Below are positions 51,266 to 62,178 of a DNA stretch of 64,000 nt, piece after piece. The translations under genes and the position numbers were made by a program. The notes beneath the pieces are model-generated. The model was not told the origin of the DNA. It searched no databases and was given only the letters and a program-made list of their open reading frames with translations. This DNA comes from Eonycteris spelaea (Eukaryota > Chordata > Mammalia > Chiroptera > Pteropodidae), in contig PUFA01000081.1 in the NCBI GenBank assembly GCA_003508835.1, positions 7,936,001 through 8,000,000 of the forward strand, given 5' to 3'. Positions within the stretch are counted from its first letter, which is position 1. Every line of letters begins with the position of its first letter.

Positions 51266-51759
51266 CCATGCAACATGCTATTCTTTCCTCTTCTCTTCCC
51301 CTCCCCCTCCCTGTTGGGGCCTTGCTGTTTGCACAGGATTCAAACCTGAAGGACAGAGGCCCCTAGTCCCATCCCTAGGAACTTTCTTCTTAATCACTTC
51401 CTCTGCCCCGGAGTCTCTTAGACAGGCTCCCTCTTCCCCTAGCATCTACCGGTTGCCTTTGGCAGGCTGCAGCCAAAGCCCTCTCCATAGCATGAGACTG
51501 CCACCTGGTGTCTGTAAGGGATACAGCAGCCACCTAGGAAATAAAGGAGTCTGAGAATTTCCTGCCCAAGGTGGGAGCACGTCTTCACCCCACAGCTCTG
51601 AGAGGAGTGTGCAGGGACTGGGCCCATTTTATTTGGGCTCCTCCTCTGCAACTGGCCCTGTGTTAGGTGCTTTACCTGCACTGATCTCATTTAATTTTCA
51701 CCTTAGTGCTACAAGAACTACTCCCTATACATATAGTAGGGGCTCAAGAAACACATGTG

Positions 51760-52045
51760 ACAAAAAGAAAAATACCGCATGATTCTACTTATATGAGATC
51801 CCTAGAGTACTCACATCATAGAGACAGAAAGTAGAGTTGTGGCGTCCAGGACCTGGAGAAAGGGGAGTATGGGAAATTAGTGTTTAATGGGGACAGAGTT
51901 TCAGTTTGGGAAGTTAAAAGAGCCCTGGAGATGGAGAGTGGTGATGGCCGCACAACACTGTGGACATGTTTAGTGCATTAGAACTGCACACTTAAAAATG
52001 TAAACATGGTAAATTTTATGTTAGGTATATTTTACGCAATAAAAG
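51760..52045 (+). mobile_element. L1 3' end, sense
   Basis: 'ACCGCATGATTCTACTTATA', 'GGAGATGGAGAGTGGTGATG', 'GAACTGCACACTTAAAAATG' and 'ATGGTAAATTTTATGTTAGG' followed by 'TATATTTTACGCAATAAAA'. Confidence 0.85.
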
Positions 52046-52194
52046 TAGAAATATCTGTGAGTGGGTGAGTGGATCAACTGAGAGAGCAAACGAATAAATG
52101 CATAAGTGAAAACAAGTGCATCATCATGATAACAAGTTGTCGAATACTTAGCATATGTGGGTCACTGCGCAAAGTACGTTTGAATTCATAAATA

Positions 52195-52450
52195 TTGTTA
52201 TTAAGCCCTATGATGTTCCCAGCATTGCCAGAGGCTCAGGGGATATATACAGCATGAGCAAAATTCCTGCCATGATAGAACTGACATTTGGGGAGAGAGA
52301 TAACAGAAAAGGAATATTAAAATGTCAAATATGTGCTATAAAGAAACAAATAAGGCAAAGTAAAAAAAATGAAGAATGGCTTGGAGCGAATGGAGGAGGA
52401 GCTCTTTTAGATGGACGTAATCTTTGAAGGCCTCTCTGAGGAGGTGGTAT
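52195..52450 (-). mobile_element. L2 fragment, antisense
   Basis: 'GGCTCAGGGGATATATACAG', 'TTCCTGCCATGATAGAACTG' and 'GAAGGCCTCTCTGAGGAGGT'. Confidence 0.75.
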
Positions 52451-52464
52451 TTCTACGGTACCGG

Positions 52465-52625
52465 CTTGATCCACACACCCGAGGTAGATGCTCTGATTAT
52501 CCCTGTTTTACAGATGAGGCTTCTGAGGCTCAGGGGATTGCCCAGGGTTGCACAACCAGAAAGTGGTCTAGCCAGGAATTAAATCCAGGTCCGTTGGATC
52601 CCAGCTCTAGAGCTCTTAACAGGCT
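52465..52625 (-). repeat. MIR SINE, antisense
   Basis: 'TTACAGATGAGGCTTCTGAG', 'GCCCAGGGTTGCACAACCAG' and 'AGCTCTAGAGCTCTTAAC'. A short sense MIR piece lies at 52955-53050. Confidence 0.8.
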
Positions 52626-53059
52626 GCAAATAAGTGGGGGAATGATGGAATCTCGCAGCTCACATCCTGTGTGCACATACTTCAAATATTTGGGAGTCAA
52701 AGCTGTCTCAAACTGTGAACCTAAGAGGTTCCCCTCAGCCACACGGCAGTGCCAAGAGACGCAGAAGGATTCATGTGTCCAGTAGGTGGCGCTGCTGCCC
52801 GCCTCAGCCACCCCAGAACCCAGCCCCTCCCAATCAATCTGTGAGAGGCTGGGAAGAAGGACCTGAGCAGTGGTACCCGTCTGAAGTGAGACGAGCCCAT
52901 CAGGCACTTCATAAAAAGATGAAGAGCTGCCATCGCCCTGCCTATGAAACAAACAGACCAGCTTTAGAACATCAGCCTCTGAATCACCACTGTGTGACCT
53001 CAACCCAGGTACTGAGTCTCTGCTTCCTCCTCTGAAGATGGGGTTAACAATCCCTTCCT

Positions 53060-53725
53060 CTTGGAATATTCAGGAGCTCATGCATTCTCTCATTCAAGTG
53101 AATTTCAGGAGAACTTCCTATGTTCCAGGCCCTGGGGTTCATCTGGAGTCAAAACCGACAAAAATCCCTGCCCTCAGAGAGACCCTATATTCCAATCAGG
53201 AAACTAAGGTAAATAAGAGAAATAATGTGTCTATTCAATCAGGCAAAGATGATAAAAAAAATAATAATAAAGCAGAGAACGCAGTTAGGCAGTTGACAAG
53301 TCTGTCATCAGGGGGTTAAAGAAACATTTAGATAAATTTAGGTGCCAAGGAACACCTTGCTGACAAAGTGATATTTGAACAAAGGAGGTGAGATGGCAAA
53401 CAAGGAATGGCACTCTAGGCAGAAGGAATGGCAAGTGCAAAAGGCCCGGAGGTGGGAGTGTGCTTGGCGTGCTCAGAGACTAGCAAGGAGGCTGGTAGGG
53501 AGCGGAATAAGCTAGGGGAGAGCCACAGGAAAGGAGTCAGAGCAGGGCACCAGACAATGCAGGGCTTTCCAGGTCACAGTGGAAGGAGTGGAGCTTTCAC
53601 TCTGAATGAGATAAGAAGCCAAGAAGTCCTAAACAATGGCCGTGACTCTTATATAGTAACAGGGTCCTTCTAGCTATTCTATGAGGAAAGAGCCTGGCAC
53701 ATACTAGACGCTCAATAAATGATGG
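53060..53725 (-). mobile_element. L2 LINE 3' region, antisense
   Basis: 'CTTCCTATGTTCCAGGCCCT', 'AAATCCCTGCCCTCAGAGAG', 'CAAGTGCAAAAGGCCCGGAG', 'GTGTGCTTGGCGTGCTCAGA' and 'GCAGGGCTTTCCAGGTCACA' are in reversed L2 order. Confidence 0.85.
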
Positions 53726-53739
53726 CTTTTTATACCAGT

Positions 53740-54000
53740 CAGGATAGCCTAGTTTATGAGAGGTAACAAATAACCCATATCTTAGTGCCTTAAAGCAACA
53801 AAATTTTTCTGGCTCACATTACATGTCAACAAAGGATCGTCCAAGTGAGTGGGGGGCCCTTTACTTAGAGATCCGGCTGCTTGAGGTTCCATCAATTTAT
53901 GATGCCGATGCTTTGACATAAAGGTTCAGGATTCGTCAAGCCAGGGGAATGGAGGGTGAGAAGCTTGAGCAGCAGTTAGATGCTTCTGACTAAATGACAA
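53740..54000. repeat. Old dispersed repeat, family not named
   Basis: 'GTCAGGATAGCCTAGTTTAT', 'AACAAATAACCCATATCTTA' and 'TTCTGGCTCACATTACATGT' recur in many mammalian genomes. I recognise the pattern but not the family with certainty. Confidence 0.5.
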
Positions 54001-54034
54001 CATCACTTACTGCCCATGCCCAGCTGTAAGGGCA

Positions 54035-54545
54035 TATCAGGGTTCTCCAGAGAAGCAGAACCAATAGGAGATATACAGGTATCTATATCTATCAATATCC
54101 ATGTATCTATCTAAATCTATACCTACTATGTCCATATATATAAGGAGATTTATTATAGGAATGGGTTCATGCTACTATGGAGACTGAGAAGTCTCACAGT
54201 CTGATGTCTGCAAGCTGGAGAACCAGAAGAACTGGTGATGCAGTTCTAGTCTGAGTCCAAAGGCCTGAGAGCCAGAAGATGGTGTAAATCCCAGTCCCAG
54301 GCAGGAGACAAGTCCAGCTCAAATGCTTAGGCAGAGAGAATTCTCCCTTCCTCTAACTTTTTGTTTATTTAAACTCTTAACAGATTATGTATGCCTACTT
54401 GCATTGGGGAAGAGCCATCTTCCCTACTCAGTCTACCATTCAAATGCTAATACCTTCCAGAAACACCCTACAAATACCACCAAGTAATGTTTACCAGATG
54501 TCTGAGCACCCCGTGGTCAAGTGTGATAAAAATTAGCCATCACAC
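54035..54545. repeat. Old dispersed repeat, family not named
   Basis: Begins 'TCAGGGTTCTCCAGAGAAGC', then AGAACCAATAGGA, a (TATC)-like run, 'AGGAGATTTATTATAGGAAT' and 'CACAGTCTGATGTCTGCAAG', and ends 'CTGAGCACCCCGTGGTCAAG' and 'AATTAGCCATCACA'. It is a well-known mammalian interspersed pattern. I do not assign the family. Confidence 0.6.
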
Positions 54546-54989
54546 AGAGGAAGTATGATTCCCCAGACACTCAAAATAGGGGACATTGGATTAACAATGG
54601 GTACCACACAATGGGCTATTCTGATTTCCACAAGTCTCTATTACTGGCTTTTTTTTTCTTTATTTTTTTAGTTATAAAGTTATAAAAATTGCCCCTCCCA
54701 TTTGTAGGGCTGGGTAAAATTACCTCTACTCCCAGGGTGAAAGGCTGTGCTGAAATCAGGTCGGAACCCTTGAGAAGAGGGGAATCAAGGGTCCCTAATT
54801 TAGTAAAGAGCTCCAGCTACCCAGCTTCCCACATCAGGAACCCAAGTCTCACTGTAAACTCTTCCCAGCGCCTCCTCCAATGTCTCGTCATGGCTTTTTA
54901 TTTTTATTTTTTCCTCCTAAAGCATTTTTCAATTGTATTCTCTCTCAACCCCGACCACAGACCACCGCCTGGCTCCTATTACCGCTATC

Positions 54990-55480
54990 CCCATGAAATA
55001 GCCACAGTCTTCCGCTGGTCTCCTTGCCCCAGTCAGACGTTGCTGTGGTCTCTCTAAATGGCCACTCTGGCCACATCACTTGCCTGCCTTCTCTCCAGCG
55101 GCTCCACACAGTGTCATAATAAAACCTAAGCACTTTCTCTGGCCTTCGAGGCCCTGTGCGATCCAGCTTTCTCTTACTTTCCAGCCTCCCCTCGTACCAT
55201 TTCCAGTCACACATGCCATGCTCCAGGCCCACTGGCCATCTGGCTCTTCCCTCTGCTTTCCCATGCCTCTGTGCTTTTTGCAAATGCTGTTCTTTCTCCC
55301 TGCCACCCCTTTCCTCCTCCTTCGGTGGAAAAATTCCTGCTCATGGTTCAAGACCTGGCTCGAATGTCACCTACTTTGTGAAACTTCCCCAATGTCATCC
55401 TGGCAGAGGGATTGAGCGCTGCTGACGCCCCCAACACATCTCCACTCTAGCATCAGCATGCAGTGTTGACATTTATTTCC
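54990..55480 (+). mobile_element. L2 LINE 3' region, sense
   Basis: 'CTCTGGCCACATCACTTGCC', 'GTCATAATAAAACCTAAGCA', 'GCCTTCGAGGCCCTGTGCGA', 'TGCTCATGGTTCAAGACCTG' and 'CTCGAATGTCACCTACTTTG'. Confidence 0.8.
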
Positions 55481-55754
55481 ATGTCCCTAGTGGAAAATAC
55501 ATTTCGCATTGAAATCCATTGCCCACACTCACACTCATACTGAATGCAAAAGTTTCCCAAATACTCCTTTCCCATCCTACCTGCTATGCACACTAATATT
55601 TTCTATTATAGTCTATTTTGTTTCATTTTCTAAAACATGCTCGTCAACCCATTAAATTCATTTTGCTTGGGTCTGAAAAACACTGCCCTGGAACCTCCTG
55701 CAGGGCTATGGGGATTGTGTCCTTAATTATTTTCCATCTCGCAGAGCTTAAGAC

Positions 55755-55900
55755 ATTAATAAATGTGTGTTTAAATAAATAAGCAAATAAATGAGCAAAT
55801 GGTTATTTAAGTGTGAGTAGATGAATGAATAATTGAATAAGTGAGCAAATAAACCAATGAGTGATTAAGTGAATGAATGGATGGATGAATGAATGAAGTG
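55755..55900 (+). repeat. (AAAT/GAAT)n tail-type array
   Basis: AATAAATG, AAATAAATAAGC and GAATGAATGGATG variants for about 145 bases, after an L2-like 3' end at 55690-55760. Confidence 0.85.
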
Positions 55901-55974
55901 GCTGGTTATGTTGCAGGGACCAGCAGCATAAGCTAGTAGGGTGCCCCAGGCCCTGCATTAAGGGTTTAGGGTTT

Positions 55975-56125
55975 TTTAGAGTGTTGTTCCTGGGGAGCAT
56001 ATTAAAAATGCAGGTTTCTGGTACCCACCCCAGACTTACTGAATTAGACTTTCTGGATGAGGCGGAGGAGTCTGCATTTTCAAAAGCTGCCCAGGTAATT
56101 CTGAGATAGGCTAACGTTTGAAGAT
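55975..56125. mobile_element. MER5/MER20-like hAT-Charlie relic
   Basis: 'ACCCCAGACTTACTGAATTA', then 'GAGTCTGCATTTTCAAAAGC' and 'CCCAGGTAATTCTGAGATAG'. Confidence 0.65.
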
Positions 56126-56464
56126 ACTGCTCCATCACCAAACTTAGCTGCTGCTGAAGGAGGCATGGAGAAAGGAACAGAGCAAAAGCAACAAAGACAG
56201 ATAACAGGCTTCCCAAATCCTTCCCTGACCCACTTAGGAAGGGAAGGGATTTCCAGTGAGCCTCCACCATGACCCGCCCCCTCTCACTCTGGGCCCAGCA
56301 GTGAGGGGGCAACAGAACCCCATCCTACACTGCTGACATTTGAGCAGAAGGCAGTGGTTGCCATGGCAGCACATTAAGAGATGCAGAGCCAGCTCCAGTT
56401 TCAGCATCTGGAGAGGGTCAAGCCTTTGGAACATGAAGTGGGAAGGGAAATCACTCTCCTAGTA

Positions 56465-56645
56465 TATTCATAACTACAAAGCCCTTTCACAAGCATTACC
56501 TTACAGTGTACTCACAAGGAAACCAGGAAGAGGTGTCCCCGTTTTATAGATTAGAAAATGAGCTGAAGCCATTTGCCAAGCCCGTCAGTGGCAGAGCTGG
56601 TATCTGAACCCAGCCTTCATGATTTCAAACCCTGTGCTCATGTCC
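56465..56645 (-). repeat. MIR SINE, antisense
   Basis: 'CCCGTTTTATAGATTAGAAA', 'GTGGCAGAGCTGGTATCTGA' and ACCCAGCC. Confidence 0.75.
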
Positions 56646-56854
56646 CTCAAATAGTTGCCTGTCTTGAGGAAGTGATGGGCAAGGACACAGAGACTCTAGA
56701 ATCCCACTGGCACTGGGGTTTTGAAGGCATGTGCATTGACCTGGCACTATCCTTGGCCCACTATACTTGGCACCATCTAGGAAAGCTCATACTTGCAGAC
56801 ACGTGAGCAGAGAAGCTTCCAGAATGCACTCATGTGTAGCACATGTATACATAT

Positions 56855-56995
56855 CTAAAGAAATTATACACACACAGCAGGCTCAACTGCACACACACAC
56901 CTATGCCTGAACATACTAATTTACATACAGACATACACACATCTGCAAACACATAAGCAGACATGCACCTGTATATACATAAAAGCAGACATAGA
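56855..56995 (+). repeat. Cryptic ACAC/ACAT-rich simple sequence
   Basis: Short AC runs separated by CATAC, GACAT and ACATA variants over about 140 bases. Confidence 0.6.
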
Positions 56996-57014
56996 ATTGA
57001 TTACCTTAGTGGTC

Positions 57015-57455
57015 CTGAACCATCATTTCTTCATGTATCCGCTTCTTTTGACATGGGACTTTGCAGTTCATCTTTATGAGGGGGGTCTATTTCCCTACCT
57101 GTTGAACTTAGGCTTGGCTGCTCTTGCCAGTGGAATGTTAGCAGACAGGATGCAAGTAGAGCCTTGAAGAAGTGCTTGTGTGGTTCTGCTTCTCTCCCTT
57201 GATCCTTGTCTTTACTGTGAAAATATGTCTAGAATGTCAGAGGACAAAACACGTGGTGTAGAACCAGGTCACCCTATTTGCCCCAGCTGAAGCCCTCGTA
57301 GATCAGACAACCCATGGTGAACCAGCACAATGGGAGACTAGCTAAAGCCAGAAGAGCTGCCCAGCAAAGTCCAGTTCACTTGTGAGCCAAATAAATACGT
57401 ATTGTTGTATTCCACAGAGGTTTTGTGATTAGTGATTGTTACATAGCATTACTGT
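57015..57455 (+). mobile_element. MLT1-type (MaLR) LTR, sense
   Basis: 'CTTGGCTGCTCTTGCCAGTG', 'GCAGACAGGATGCAAGTAGA', 'AGCCTTGAAGAAGTGCTTGT' and 'GTGAGCCAAATAAATACGTA' followed by 'GTGATTAGTGATTGTTACAT' match the MLT1 LTR order. No coding sequence is present. Confidence 0.75.
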
Positions 57456-57465
57456 ACTGATAGAT

Positions 57466-57489
57466 AACACATATACACATATATGTGTT
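57466..57489. repeat. Short perfect inverted repeat
   Basis: 10-base arms AACACATATA and TATATGTGTT with a CACA loop, next to the MLT1 end. Confidence 0.85.
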
Positions 57490-57619
57490 ACATATATACA
57501 CCAAAGGGGAATTTATCGTGGTGCATTGGCCTTTTAAAGGCCCTGGGAGGGACCCTCACAATGTGTTTACCTGATCATGTGGTTTTGTAAAATTTGCAGA
57601 AGTAATATATATATATTTT

Positions 57620-58050
57620 TAATAATAGTTTGAGAGATAACTCATATACCGTAAAACTCACTCGCTTAAGGTGTACGATTCAGTAGGATTTTTTTTAGCA
57701 TATTCACAGAGTTGTAAAACCATTGCCACTATTTTATTCCAGAACTTCTCCTTAGCCCAGAAAGAAACCCCATAAGCATTAGCTGTCACCCCCTATACCA
57801 CTCCCTCCAGTTTCTGGCAAGTACTAATTTACTCTTTTTCTCTATTGATTTGCCTATTCCGGACATTTCATAAAATGGAATCTTACAATATGCGAACTTT
57901 TGTGTGTCTGGCTCCTTTCACTCAGCATAATGTTTTCCAGGTTCACCCATGTTGTAGCGGGTGTTAATACTTCAGTCTTTTTATGCACGAATAATATGCC
58001 ATTGTATGGATTTGCTACATTTTCTTTATCCATTCATCAGTTCAGACATT
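57620..58050 (-). mobile_element. L1 3' region, antisense
   Basis: 'AAGGTGTACGATTCAGTAGG', 'GAGTTGTAAAACCATTGCCA', 'CACTCAGCATAATGTTTTCC' and 'ATAATATGCCATTGTATGGA'. Confidence 0.88.
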
Positions 58051-59339
58051 TGGGGAAAGTAATATATTTTAACCACAATTGATTAAGACTGCTAGCTCTG
58101 ACTTCACCCTTAGTCACACCTACCTTCACAAAAGGTAGCATTTTGGTGATGTTGAGTCGGGAGACATTTAGTTTGGGGTGAGCGAGGTATCTGTGTGTGA
58201 TTCATGGTCTCTTCCATTGAGGGTTTATTACTCGCCATTGCAGCATGGTGATGGTTTCCAGGGCTACTGCCCTGTGACAACTCTCCCTGCCTTTCGACAT
58301 GAAAGAGTGAGCCCTGAGGTTGTACCCAAATAGCTCAGGGTGTGGTCTGGTGCTGGTGTGTCAGAAATATGTAGGTAATAGAAGAGAAACAATACTGGAA
58401 ATGCACAGAGCCAGAAATTCGTTTTTGATAGGAAAATGGTAAATTCCTCCTAATCATCCGTTCTGTAGTAGTATAATTGGGTTCAGTTCTCATGGACACC
58501 TAGTCAAAACTTTTTTTTTCCCATTTGGGCATATGGTTGATAATGCAGCAGATGCCCAATAATGCAACATATATCACTTCAAGTATACCAAGTACATATA
58601 TTTTTCTTGTGTGATTGATAGGGAACATACAAATTGAATTGATTAGAATTCCTGTGTCTGTAGGGCCCAAACCCAAAGCCATGCTAAGCAGCAAATATAT
58701 GCTTGAAGTCACATGTCTTAAGCATCCTAACTCTTAATAAAAATAAATTTCAATTCACCATGCCAGATGAAAGACTGACTTATCTTTCTTTTCTCTATAT
58801 AGAAAATATTATAAAGGTCAGGCACATATAAAGAGACTATCAAAAACTATAAAGCCAAAAAAAAGTAGAAAATGCATTTCAGATGCTATCAGAGAGTTAA
58901 TGAATATATATGTGATTTTTTTAGTTTTTGTGGTATTTCAAGTGTTTGTCAGTTTTTTAAAAAATTGTAACATTGTGATCTTTTAAAATTCTAAACACAT
59001 AGTCACACGTGTACCTAAATTCATACCGATCATTTTGAAATCTTTGTCTTAAAAAGCGTTACCCAAATTGCATAACCTTTAACCCCCGACCCCAATAAAA
59101 TGTGATCCATCCCTGTTATACACCAAAACACAGGACCCTGTGTATCCATACAGGTATCCTTACATCTGCATATCCACACGCCAGCATGCACCCAGAGCAG
59201 GTGCTCTCCAATCAGGAGTTGGGGGGAATCACAGCTCTGTTCTTAGGAGGCAAGTGATCCCTAAGTCACAAGTCTGATCCCACCCTTCAGAAACCTCAGG
59301 ACAACTCAGAGACACTTTCCCCGACTGGTTTATCTTTGA

Positions 59340-59500
59340 CAAGCAGCGTAATTGCTTTTGCTTACAGTGTGGCTCTGCTTGCTCTGGCGATCAGCTAATT
59401 GGCACAGCTCTACCAAGGCACTCAGGCAGCTTCACACTTAATTCAGCCTCCCTCTCAAGGCTTAATACCAACCTGGGAAAAGCATTAAGACCTCGAGGAG
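59340..59500. promoter_or_regulatory. Non-repetitive block with homeodomain-like motifs (weak)
   Basis: Contains GTAATTGC, GCTAATTGGC, ACTTAATTC and TTAATACC in about 130 bases with no recognised repeat. A conserved enhancer is possible; the evidence is composition and motifs only. Confidence 0.25.
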
Positions 59501-59604
59501 GGGCGGGGCTGGCGTCTCTGCAACAGACAAGCAGAAGCCAGCAGACTCCCCTCTGCTCCACACCACCAAAGCCCCATCCATACGCCTTTCTCCTTTCCTG
59601 TCAT

Positions 59605-59760
59605 TCATTTATACACTCGTTTTCTATTTCCTGAGCGCCAACACTGTGCTAGGCACAGAGTGTGCAGCCTACGGTCTAGCCGGGGAGACAGAATTAACAC
59701 TAGCATCATCATTGGCACATGGAAAACAGCCAAAAAAATTGTTAATGAATGATCAGTTGA
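59605..59760 (-). mobile_element. L2 fragment, antisense
   Basis: 'TTCATTTATACACTCG', 'GAGCGCCAACACTGTGCTAG' and 'TACGGTCTAGCCGGGGAGAC'. Confidence 0.6.
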
Positions 59761-59925
59761 ACAAAAGTGTTTGAAGATGAGGCTTGGTTCCACCAGCAGC
59801 AAACAAGCACATTTTCCTAAGGATAAGCACTCTGGGACGAGGCCTCAGGATGAGCAACTACAACGTCACAGAGGGAGGTACAACTGGGAGGCGGGACTTT
59901 TTGCCAAAATGAGATATTAACAATA

Positions 59926-60308
59926 ACCTGATTTAAAACTGGGCAGACCATCTGAATAAATGTATTTCCACAGAAGACAAACAGACAGACTGGTACATGA
60001 AAAGGCACTCGATATCACTAATTATCAGAAAAATGCAAATCAAAACCACAGTGAGATATCACCTCACACCTATTAGGATAGTTATTATTAAAAAGATAAG
60101 AAATCAAAAGTGTTGGCGAGGATGTAAAAAAAAAGGAACCCTTGTGTACTGTTGGTGGGACTGCAAATTGGTGCAGCCACTACAAAAAACAGTATTAAAT
60201 TTTCTCAACAAATTAAAAATAGAACTACCATATGATCCAGCAATTCTACTTCTGGGTATTTATCCTAAGAAAATGAAAACACTAACTCAAAAGATATCTG
60301 AACCCTCA
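59926..60308 (+). mobile_element. L1, 5'-truncated, first part: ORF2 C-terminal region
   Basis: Reads from 'CCTGATTTAAAACTGGGCAG' onward as L1 ORF2. The translated frame (59997-60311) has MKRHSIS, RYHLTP, CWRGC and IELPYDPAI, the typical end of the ORF2 protein, with no stop over about 100 codons. The copy is therefore not among the oldest. It is cut at 60308 by the LTR insertion. Confidence 0.88.
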
Positions 60309-61524
60309 TGATACAGGACTTCACTTGTAAAATTCTTAAAGTTTTAGCAGGAAATGATATGAGACATTTCTTGCAGAATTCTTTATCTTTTAGTAAACCT
60401 AGTTAAGTTTTCTTCCCTCCCTTCTTTAGGAAAAAGGCCCTTTCCCTCAAATCCCGATAATTGCCCAGAAACTGGTGACTCATATCCTCTGGCTATTGAG
60501 AAGGGTCATTATTAGCCCATTGTTAGCAGAAATAGTGTTAGCCAGAAAAGGCCTTTAGAGTCTGAGAGGGGAGGAGACTTTAGGCCAAAGGTGTTTTTTA
60601 CTCTTTAAGAAATATATTAACCAAGCCCGTTTCCTTTTACTCACTTAATAGGCAAATCAATAATAGAAATTAATAGATATATGATCTAAATAACAAGTTT
60701 TTTCTTCTCCTTGTCTAGGGACTAAGGCAGCACTTTAGCAGGAAACCCAAGACCCTGCTCTGACTAAGGCAGAGAGGGAAAGAGCTCCATGAAACCCCAA
60801 TAGGCAGGGACTACGACCCTTCTTATCAGGAAGCAGATACAGAAGAGACCTCCTGTCCCTCAGCATTCTTACTAATAATAAAGGGGTCCATGGCTATTAG
60901 AAAAGGGTTAGGAAAGAAAATCAATTAGGGGGCTTTGGGTGCGCCTGCAAAGACACTGAAGCCATCCTATCCTAGAAGGGATCTGCCCTAATCCGCCCAC
61001 AATTAAGCAAGCCAGAAGGCATTTTTAGGCTAAAAGTAACTTCCACAAAGAAACAAGTAAGCAGAGAATTAGGTACCAGTTTAAGTCAGTGACTCGCACC
61101 TGCACAATGAAGACCCACTGACCTTCAACTCACCTGAGCCTCATTATACCATCATTATAATATGATGCATATGCCCAAAAGTTCATTAATATCATTACAA
61201 CAGACTGAATTCTGGGAACAAACATGTGCAGAAAGCAAATGATAAATCACTGAGTCCTGTCAGTCTTAATTGTCAATCAAGGAAGCCCATTCCTCTAACA
61301 AAAGTAACTACCCATAGCAAATAGGGATAAAAACTCCAAAGGTTTTCTTACCAGGTCTTTTGAGCCATGCTTCTCTTGCTCAGGACCACTTCCACGTCTA
61401 GTGTACTTTCCCAGCTAATAAAACTTTTCTTTTCTACTGTATTTCGGTGTCTTGCTCAATTCTTTGTTCAAGACATCAATAACCTGGACAATGCGCTGGG
61501 AGAGAACCCCACTCTCTGGTAACA
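60309..61524 (+). mobile_element. LTR of an endogenous retrovirus-like element (probably solo), inserted in L1
   Basis: 1216 bases starting TGATACAGG and ending GGTAACA, flanked by CTCA on both sides (60305-60308 and 61525-61528), a 4-bp target duplication. A TATA-like GATAAAAAC (about 61325), AATAAA at 61417-61422, and a T-rich segment then TGTCTTGCTCAATTC near the 3' end fit an LTR with U3-R-U5 in that order. No open frame of note is inside, so I see no viral gene. Family unknown; the 4-bp duplication and general layout suggest class I. Confidence 0.72.
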
Positions 61525-62178
61525 CTCATGTTCATTGCAACATTATTTACAATAGCTAAGGTATGGAAGCAACCTAGGTTTCCACCAATGGTTGAATGGG
61601 TAAAGAAAAGGTGGCATGTATATGTGTTATAATTGTATATATATTCAGTGGAATGTTATTCAACCATAAAAATGAAAGAAATCTTCCAATTTCAACAATG
61701 TGGATGGACCCTGAGGGCATTATGCTAAGTGAAATAAGCCAAACAGAGAAAGATACTTATATGTGGACTCTAAAAAATAAAAAACAAAACAAACAGCAAC
61801 AAAAACAAGCTCATAGATACAGAGAGCAGATTGGTGGTTGTCAGAGGCAGAGGATGGAAGGTAGGAGAAATGGGTGAAGGAGGCCAGAAGGTGTAAACTC
61901 CCAGTTGTAAAATAAATAAGTCCTGGGGATGTAATGTACAGCATGACAACTAATAATAGTGTGTTGTATATTTGAAAGTTGCTAAGAGAATAGATCCTAA
62001 AAGTTCTCATCACAGGAATAAAATTTTGTAAGTATGTGTGCTGAGGGATGTTAACTCGACTTATTGTTGTGATCATTTCACAATATATTTAAATATCAAA
62101 TCAGTATATTGTACACCTGAAACCATTATGATATTATGTCAACTATTATATCTCAGAAAGAAAAGAAAAGAAAAAGGC
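61525..62178 (+). mobile_element. L1, second part: end of ORF2, 3'UTR and A-rich tail
   Basis: Resumes 'CTCATGTTCATTGCAACATT' exactly where the first part stopped. It reads WMDPEGIMLSEISQTEKD in frame (about 61700-61757), then the L1 3'UTR ('GTAATGTACAGCATGACAAC', 'TATATTGTACACCTGAAACC') and an A-rich tail at 62153-62178. Confidence 0.88.

Noticed and set aside
52530..53003. 157-residue minus-strand frame (also 10436-10909 +)
   Set aside because: Both overlap MIR or L2 sequence, and the translations look random.
60309..61524. A retroviral gene inside the LTR insertion
   Set aside because: No open frame of useful length or retroviral motif is present. The element looks like an LTR only.
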